From Scalesia atractyloides (lineage: Eukaryota; Streptophyta; Magnoliopsida; Asterales; Asteraceae): a DNA stretch of 64,000 nucleotides. The stretch is from the NCBI GenBank assembly GCA_947069175.1, contig CAMTDV010000013.1, forward strand, positions 14,737,001 to 14,801,000, given 5' to 3'. The notes beneath the pieces are model-generated. The model was given only the letters and a program-made list of their open reading frames with translations. It made no database searches and was not told the DNA's origin. A program made the position numbers and the translations under genes. Below are positions 56,909 to 64,000 of this stretch, in pieces. How positions within the stretch are numbered: position 1 is the first letter of the stretch; every line of letters starts with the position of its first letter.

Positions 56909-56990
56909 AGTGGCGGAGCGGTTGAATGTGTGTGTGTTAAAGTTGTGCGGACCCGGTTGACCCGGCTGACCCGAGTTCGAATCCCGGCTA
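56909..56990 (+). other. Antisense tRNA-like module in U3 (LTR D')
   Basis: GAGTGGCGGAGCGGTTGAATG and GACCCGAGTTCGAATCCCGG, on the strand opposite to the LTR. Confidence 0.65.
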
Positions 56991-57176
56991 CAGCATATTA
57001 TTTTTAATTCACTATTTTTAATACATTTTCAAAAATAAATTTAAATCTAATATACTTATTAATTATGTATCGTTTAAAATTAATTTGGGCATTAAATACG
57101 CAACAAAAATTTTAACTGATTGTTCGGTTAATAAACGAAGCGGGTTTGGTAAATCCGGTTTTTGGCGGATGTTACA

Positions 57177-57181
57177 CCTTC
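57177..57181. repeat. Target site duplication CCTTC, right copy (solo LTR D')
   Basis: Directly after GGATGTTACA. Matches 54330-54334. Confidence 0.9.
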
Positions 57182-57699
57182 CTTGTGCTTTAAGGAGTAA
57201 AATTCCTCTTCTAGCTTTTTGATTTCACTTCTAGGACAGAAGCGTCTTGTCATGATTTCCCTTAATTCTTCCCATGTTAAGGCCATGGCATCTTCAACAC
57301 CTTGCTTACCCTTTTCCGTGTTCCACCAGGTAAGTGCCACCCTAAACAAACGTCCAGTAGCGTAACGCACCGTGCGATCCTCAGGACAGTCGCAATTGAG
57401 AAAGGTGTTTTCCATCTCCTCAAACCAATGGAGAGAGCGGTGACACCTTCAGTCCCTTCATATTTTGGGGGATCGCAAAACTTAAAATGTTTGTAGGTGC
57501 ATTTAGTGGGTTTGGGATGAGGGTTGGCGACGTTTTGACCTTCTTGATTCGTAGGGTTGATGGGATTTGCGGCGAGAGCTTGTTGGACTTGTAAAACGAT
57601 GTCAGGAAGTACCGCAGCCATTTGTTGAGCAATTTGTGTGGCCATGCGTTCGCTCGACCTTCCTGACCTTCTACCACCTCGTAAGTGTCTAGCAGACAT
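57182..57699 (-). pseudogene. Gag of element H, N-terminal half
   Basis: ATG at 57699 with MSARHLRGGRRSGRSSERMA, the same start as in A. It includes CTYKHFKFCDPPKYEGTEG, then a frameshift near 57425-57432 and ENTFLNCDCPEDR, VALTWWNTEKGKQG, MALTWEELREIMTRRFCPRS and KKLEEEFYSLKHKEG, where the solo LTR interrupts. Confidence 0.88.
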
Positions 57700-58531
57700 C
57701 TACAGGAATATATATAGGGAGATTGTGAGTTTGATAGTTTTCTAGATGCCATGTGTCGTAAAAAGAATGAAAAACAACATTTATGAATAACTAAAGAAAA
57801 TAACTTAACTACATCCATAGGGATGTCTTGGGCTTGCTCATGTTTGGGCCTCCAAATGTCTCCCATACCATAGCTTGTATAGTCATGTGGCCCCCATGAC
57901 TATTGGGCTTGGAAGGGTTCACATTGGGGTCGGCTTGATAACACTCGCATCACCCGAATGAAAATCGTAAAACATGATTTCGAGATGTAAGGTCGGAGGG
58001 TGTCCAGGTGTAGACACAATGACAACTCAAAGTGGGGTTAGTTCATACGACGTTTTGAGTAGCATGTTTTGGCCTAAAGGTCATTCGTACTCTCATCGTT
58101 AGTCCCCAGGTAGGCAAACTGGTCCTTTATTTTGGATTTATACGAATGCCAAGCCTAGACAGGACGTTCCGACTATCGGTACTCGTACCCTTCCAGTTAC
58201 TACATGCCCGTCGTGAAAACTCACTTTGATGTGATTTGAAAAAAAATATGAAAACATTGCAAAAATCTTTGAAAAGAAATCATGAAAATTGTGAAATCGT
58301 GAGGTGTGTGATTACATAGGTATGATATGTTATTGAGATATGAACTATAACGAGCATCGCATATTAACATGTACTTGTGAGAGTGCTTGCATATAATTGT
58401 GTGTGAAAATAAACATGAAATATATAAACATCATGAATTTTGCATGTAACACATAAACAGTTAAAATCTAATCAACTATAGTATATGCTCTAAGGGTCTA
58501 ATAACCTATCATACATCCCTATACTCACAAG
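57700..58531 (-). other. Untranslated leader of element H
   Basis: Homologous to 10427-11255 and 18967-19761. No ORF of its own. Confidence 0.6.
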
Positions 58532-58542
58532 CTCTGATACCA
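58532..58542 (-). promoter_or_regulatory. Primer binding site of element H (tRNA-iMet)
   Basis: TGGTATCAGAG on the minus strand, three bases from the LTR end. Confidence 0.92.
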
Positions 58543-59550
58543 ATATGTCACACCCCGACCCTCAGCGAATAAAAGTCGGGGCATGATTGGGTTATCACTA
58601 AAGCTCATGTTATTTACTAATAAGTTTCATATTTATTAAATTGAAATTAAAACTTCAAATATTCAACACAAAATTCATACAAACACAAACATAATCAAAA
58701 GATTGTTCAACACGTAGAACTTTGTTTAATTTCTAAGGCCATTCTTATGTATTTCTTTCTTCAGTTGTTCACCTGTATCTTGCGTAAAACAAAGATTTGG
58801 GTCAACAAAAGTTGGCAAGTGAACCTTGGTAAAACATTTAAATAGTTGAATTATATTGTCGTCAAATAAAAATTGTGCATGAATCACATGTGAGCATATG
58901 TGTATAAATAACTAATCACAAACCACATTATAATGAACATATGACATGATGAATGATATACTTGAGATCAAGGCTCAATCAAACGGAGCCGATCTAATGA
59001 GGCACCTGATGCTCAACCCGTATCCCACGAGGAACTGATGGGCCTAATGAAATGATTGTACTAAAATGATAAAATGTAACCACACATAATCACACAACAA
59101 CTATACACATTTGATCATGAGATGCTATTAGCAAAATGTTTAAATAAATAAAAAAATATAGACAGATACACCCAAACAGATTAAAAGGGAATTCGTAAAG
59201 ATTCACTCACAGTGGACGCTATTCTTGGTTGGTGACGAGAGCGCACGAGTTGAGAATTTACCGATGAAGGAGTACTAACCTAAAATAATAACGCGATACA
59301 TCGATAAATAAAAAACTAGTATTTCGGTTAAAAACCTTTGTTTAGATTTTTAAGTTATTTTTTTATGATTTTTATTGATATATTAAACCCTTGAAATTAT
59401 ATATTTTTAAGCATTTTTAATTGATTTTTCTTTTAAATAAAACCATAGAATAAAAAATTATAAATTAACTTAAAAATAAAATAATGTTAAAAAAAACTTG
59501 TCAGTCTGACAAGCGGTTGTCAGACCGGTTCGAATGGATTTGGCATGCGT

Positions 59551-59624
59551 GTGTTGAGACTCGAACCCGTGACCTCTCGGTTGCGTGCACGCAGCTCTTC
59601 CAACTGAGCTACGTGTCTAACCCG
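59551..59624 (-). other. tRNA-like module, TAGCTCAG type (LTR H5)
   Basis: ACGTAGCTCAGTTGGAAGAGC and GGTCACGGGTTCGAGTCTC, both close to the Pol III consensus. Confidence 0.68.
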
Positions 59625-59723
59625 AAAGAATTCGGTTTTTAATTAGTCTTATACTCTTGTTGGCTTCATTCAGAAATCAGTAATTTATGTCTTTTTTAAA
59701 AATGTTTCAACCGGGTGACAACA

Positions 59724-59792
59724 GGGACTCGAACCGACGACCCTGGGTTTGGTTTGCACCCGGCCCAACCAGTTGGGCTGGGTGCTTAACCC
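59724..59792 (-). other. tRNA-like module, CAGCCC type (LTR H5)
   Basis: Hairpin CAGCCCAACTGGTTGGGC and GTCGGTTCGAGTCC. Confidence 0.55.
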
Positions 59793-59887
59793 GTATGATA
59801 TATAAGTTGTATTATATTTAACATCTCAATGGATTTCAGTATGGTTTGTTTAAAAAGAAGAACAGTTTAAATAAAACGGTGCCAGTT

Positions 59888-59957
59888 GCAAGTATCGAAC
59901 TCGGAACGTGTGTGGTGAATGTGCACACAGTCCACCGCTGGACTGTGTGTCTAACCT
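59888..59957 (-). other. tRNA-like module, CAGTCCAG type (LTR H5)
   Basis: GGTTAGACACACAGTCCAGC, GGTGGACTGTGTGC and CCGAGTTCGATAC. Confidence 0.57.
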
Positions 59958-60516
59958 GGTTAGAAACCGAATTATAATATGTATATACACACACTGTTCT
60001 TCATCTTCTTCGTTTGAAAATTTACCCAGAACCCGCTCCTTGATTTCAAAACTTAATTAAACTTGAACATCACACCAATAGTTACCGAAATAGTATACGA
60101 ACTGAATTAGAAAGTAAAGGGTTGTTACCGGTCGGCAGTGGGTTTTTCCGGCGAGTTAAGTCCGGCGACCGACTGCGATTTCTGGTGAAACAGGGGGAAT
60201 GCTTTGAGCAAAGAAACTTGCGATTAGAGGAAAAGAATTGAGCGATTTTGGGAGTGGGATTGTGATTGGTATTTAGAGATCGAAACAGAGGTGGGTTTGG
60301 TTTCGGTTTTGGAAAGCCAATTCGGGTGATTGATAGATTGCCGCGGAGATGACAGCCATCGTCATTGAAGTTTGCCAAAAATAAACGTTGAGCCAGTTGT
60401 CGGTTTTTAAAGGAAACCGCGTTAACTGCGAAATCTCCGGTGGGGAGATTTGTTGCAGTTGCCGGCTTCAACTCAACATGAGGATTTATGTATTGAGTTT
60501 TGGATTCCAACACATA

Positions 60517-60585
60517 TGGCATGTGTGGAGCAGTGGTGTTTTGTGTGCGTGTTTACCCGAGAGACCCGGGTTCGATCCCGGTTTC
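60517..60585 (+). other. Antisense tRNA-like module in U3 (LTR H5)
   Basis: TGTGTGGAGCAGTGGTG (box A) and GACCCGGGTTCGATCCCGG (T-arm). Confidence 0.62.
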
Positions 60586-60848
60586 CCCTTTTTGGGGTTT
60601 TTATTTATTTTATCTATTTAAAGTTATGTCTATTAAATCATTTATTGATTATAAATATTTGATATTTAATTGATTATTTATTTTATTATTTCATTAAGGT
60701 TATTTTAAAACATTTGTTATTATTAATTATATATTAGATTCTAATATATAATCCATAAACAAAATCCTATAACCAAACGACATAATTAAATACACTTGAT
60801 TAATAATTTGGGGCAAGTTTTCGAAACCCGTTTTACACAAATATTACA

Positions 60849-61075
60849 GATGAAATGATGAATACTGTCATCAAATACACTTCCCCATAATCTTTCAAAA
60901 TTTGAATTTTGAAATACACTTCACCATATATTGATATTAATAATGAGACATTTAATATTAAGTATAATCCGAAAACACATGATTTGTGATTGCAATAATG
61001 AGTAAAGATTGGCATTGTTAGATAGCTTATATGGCTGTCACGTCAGCATTGTGATGTAATGCTCATCTTTTCTTT
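60849..61075. repeat. Right part of repeat J (after element H)
   Basis: It starts with GATGA (60849-60853) and matches 46745-46975, including CACGTCAGCATTGTGATGTAATG near the end. This confirms that element H split repeat J. Confidence 0.85.
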
Positions 61076-62347
61076 TATTGATAGGGGAGATATTAAATTG
61101 TAAACAAAAAGTTTGGTGTATAATTTAAATCATGATAAACATTTGTCATCCACCCAAAGCATAAAGAAAAATGTAAAACACGTTATTATATTTTTAATTT
61201 ATATCGTTATTTATAACTAAACTATATTATAGACTCGTGCATTAAAAGGTGTTGTACCATAAAAACAATTTGATTATATAACTATAATAAAAAAAATATA
61301 TAAAACTGACATATTTTTGTCATCATATAAAAATTTATACAACTAACTTAAATCTATCACAAAAACTGACATATATATGTTATTTAGTAATAAAAATACT
61401 ATAATAGCGCGTGCACTATAGGGGTTGAATACTAAAAAATATAAAATACAAGTATATACATACATATAAAATTGTCTATTAATAATAGTTCTTTTATTAT
61501 TAGGTATCCTCTAAATATCACTTTTACTTAAAGTAAATAAAAATAAACTTATTGGTGTGCGTTAAGTTAGATTCGTTATTCTTATTAATAGTTGTTTGCG
61601 AATTTGTGGGTAGATGTGTTGTTAGAATATATGTACAAGTTCGGTTATTGCTATGAATAGTGTTCATATTCATCCATTGTAGACATAGACGTATGATATT
61701 CTGAACTATGTATCGCTCTCTATTAACTTAGGTTTTGTGTCTTCGTTATTCACATGCCATGTTAGTTATTATTTTTATTTAGTAATTTCGAGAATGAAAT
61801 TTTCTTTTAGGGTGGTATAGTTGTAACACCCGAGAAAAAATACATAATATTATACTTTAATAATATTTAAAATGATATATTGTCATTAATATCAAATGCG
61901 GTTACATAGAATATGAAATATTAAACACATCAATAGAATTAGTTATCTAAAAATATATTATCTGATAAATAAAATATAGTTAGTTTTCTAAAAAGGAAAC
62001 AAAAGATGAATATTCTATAAGTTATCTTAAATTTAATTCTGAAATTATTTTATTTGATACGTACAGTTTTTAAGCATTCATATGCTATTATTATATATAT
62101 TAATATTATATATAAGGACTCATATGCTATTATATATATTAATAATATAAAATATATTAAATGTTAAAGTATTAAACTAATATATTAGATATTATTAAAC
62201 TAATATATTATTACTAGTCAATAATATTAATATTTTCTGTATTAATTAATAGAGATAATGATAACGTAACATTACTATATTATTAATATAATTTTTACTG
62301 ATATTTTTTTATTCAACCTGTATAATATACAAGATGAATAACCTTGT

Positions 62348-62397
<50 letters not shown>

Positions 62398-64000
62398 TAT
62401 AATATATATGCCCAAGTTACCTTGAGACCTCTATAATGAGAGTTCCACTTTACTTTCATTCATTCATTTCTTGATCCCTTTGTATCTTATTGGTTCTTTT
62501 ATAAACAAAGTTTCTCATTTATTTATATACCTTCAAGTGGTAACATAACAGCCTTACCAGTTAAGTACTTTCTTAGATGTGGCATAAGAAAGATGCACCA
62601 CTTAATTCTTTTGATAGCTTTAAACAGTAAGATATTAACTCTATACATAACTTTATATGTTGAAAATTATGCCTTCTTCCTCATCATTATAATCAAATAA
62701 TGATTTTTTTATTAAAATTGAAGGTACATTAACATAAACATATAGAGAACAAGTAACTTACTTCTATAAGAAACCAAATAAAATAAAACTAGTATATATT
62801 CTGAATCTTCTTGCTAAAATAAAATACAATTAAAAATAAACTATTAAATCCTTCAACTTTTGAGTAATTGATAATATTAGTTCCAACAAAACGTAGACTT
62901 AATTTTCTTTTCTTGTCAAATCTTACTATTCATATTCTCGGTGATACTTAACATCACTCAATTCTTACATGAAATTTTAAGGGTTTCATTTTATAATCCG
63001 CGTGAGTATCCTTTTGGTTTTGAGAAGCTTTCAATCTATCTTTATTTGTATGACTTTGCCAGTTTTTCTTAATAAGACTTCTGGATTGATAATGGACTTT
63101 CATTGGTTCGGACTAACTCTTGTTCTACATTTTTCTACCATATAATATGTTAAATAACATAAGATAAGATGTGAACTATGATAGTGATCCAAATTTAATT
63201 CGTTTAACTAAGATGATGATCATGAAGTTAACCTAAACCCGAAAAATTGTGTTATGTTCCTTTCATAATTCAGTGTCCAATCTATGGTTCTCTTTTTCTT
63301 TGGTGTCTATGTTTTAATATATAATATATATATATATATATATAAAAAAAGTTATTAACTACAGTATAACCATTACCCTTAAATTAAAATGTAATTATAA
63401 AAATGCCATTAGTTTTTTTCTTTCACTTGGTTTTGTAGTTAAATATCAAATCACCACCCATATGATCAAACCAACAAAATTTAACAAAGCGCCCTTCTCG
63501 AATTTAAGTGGCCTTCCCATGAGATCTTTAATATTTACTAGAATTTATTATTTAAACAATATAAAACATATATGGTTCAAAGTTTTTGTTTAATATTCTA
63601 TATTTTTTAAAAAGAAGTTGTATCCAAGATTTTTTTTTATCGTGAACTATATTTAAGAAAAATTTTTCTTTCCTTTGTTTGTATCATAATGAAACGAATC
63701 CATACCGATGAGTTTCCGTCATGAAGCGCGAAGAAACCCTACTAGTAAAAAAAAAGGACCATGAAATGATTATAACTTGATTAGCGGCAAAGCAAGTTTT
63801 TGTTTAACATAATTTTAGGCATGAAAATGGGGTTAAAATATCGAGATTATTACTACTATCTCACGTAGAGATAAATATATGCATATTTTATACTTTTATT
63901 GGCTACTTTTGGTGAGTGAATGCCATTTGACCGGTTCCCATCATGCTAAAGCATATGTTATTTAAATATTACTTAAAGATTGATCATATACAAGTTCGGA
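61076..64000. other. AT-rich stretch, no gene seen
   Basis: Very AT-rich, without ORFs of note. It holds TA microsatellites at about 62348-62402 and 63318-63345. TGTAACACCCGAG at about 61822 resembles an LTR start, but no second LTR or coding part is visible. CTCGTGCATT near 61233 and GCGCGTGCACTATAGGGG near 61407 resemble decayed Helitron-like ends. Confidence 0.5.

Larger units (their letters stand above)
54335..57176 (-). mobile_element. Solo LTR D' (2842 bp) inside gag of element H
   Basis: A single minus-strand LTR, TGTAACATCCGCC to GGGGTGTGACA, with CCTTC duplications. It belongs with D, D2 and C. It has three sense and one antisense tRNA-like modules and two copies of the conserved hairpin (54839-54867, 54902-54930). 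The ends lie in the same gag as in element A, about 450 bp upstream of where solo LTR D inserted. Confidence 0.92.
49943..60848 (-). mobile_element. Ty3/gypsy element H (same family as A), inserted in repeat J
   Basis: Minus strand, flanked by GATGA. The 5' LTR 58546-60848 is complete. The 3' LTR is reduced to its last 448 bp (49943-50390) and is fused to the end of integrase, so about 1.9 kb of LTR and the polypurine region are deleted. Gag is interrupted by solo LTR D'. Domains otherwise follow the order in element A and are close to it in sequence. Confidence 0.92.
58546..60848 (-). repeat. 5' LTR of element H (2303 bp)
   Basis: Complete LTR with three sense tRNA-like modules, an antisense one and the conserved hairpin at 58966-58994. 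The end has changed from TGTTACA to ATTACA. Confidence 0.9.

Noticed and set aside
60388..60662. Two overlapping plus-strand ORFs in LTR H5
   Set aside because: They lie within the LTR, run across the antisense tRNA-like module and are not conserved in the other LTRs.
61822..61840. Start of another LTR (TGTAACACCCGAG)
   Set aside because: No partner LTR, primer site or coding sequence could be found in the rest of the window.

Overview
The window is nuclear DNA of a flowering plant, most likely a eudicot. The gag proteins and the very long Ty3/gypsy LTRs resemble those of daisy-family (Asteraceae) genomes, but that placement rests on memory. The region is gene-poor and is built mainly of nested, mostly broken LTR retrotransposons. 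Most coding sequence lies on the minus strand. I support only one possible host gene, a small membrane protein at 36523-36910 that needs a frameshift.

Layout. (1) 1-648 and 14257-14500 are two halves of one old Ty3/gypsy gag-protease (B). They are split by a full-length Tekay-like chromovirus relative (A, 649-14251, duplication AAGGG), whose own gag carries a solo LTR (D, 6817-9419, duplication TGCAC). (2) 14501-22401 is a collapsed element C: a 3' LTR fragment, an opposite-strand LTR (D2) ending in a deletion, gag-protease, leader and a complete 5' LTR. (3) 22402-24194 is part of an unrelated long LTR (E), which cuts a Ty1/copia element F (24195-28548). (4) 30301-35374 is a complete copia element G with apparently identical 263-bp LTRs, duplication TTAGA and a broken reading frame. 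(5) 35380-45350 is AT-rich sequence with the candidate gene, a SINE-like unit, a MITE-like element, a degraded retrotransposon leader, a possible Helitron end and two unrecognised ORFs. (6) 45352-49942 plus 60849-61075 is a modular repeat J. It is split by gypsy element H (49943-60848, duplication GATGA), which contains a second solo LTR D' (54335-57176, duplication CCTTC). (7) 61100-64000 is AT-rich with no gene seen.

The most unusual feature is inside the gypsy LTRs. Every long LTR of the A/C/D/H group carries a series of tRNA-like modules, each with a box A or D-arm-like hairpin and a box B/T-loop TTCGA motif. Three or four lie in the sense direction downstream of the TATA box. One lies antisense, upstream of it. 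I count about 31 modules in seven long LTRs and one LTR fragment, in a fixed order. This recalls Cassandra elements, whose LTRs carry 5S rRNA sequences, but here the modules are tRNA-like and multiple. The same LTRs also share a hairpin and a series of exon-like blocks.

Functionally, the coding parts are gag, protease, reverse transcriptase, RNase H and integrase domains of dead or non-autonomous elements. No intact autonomous element is present.
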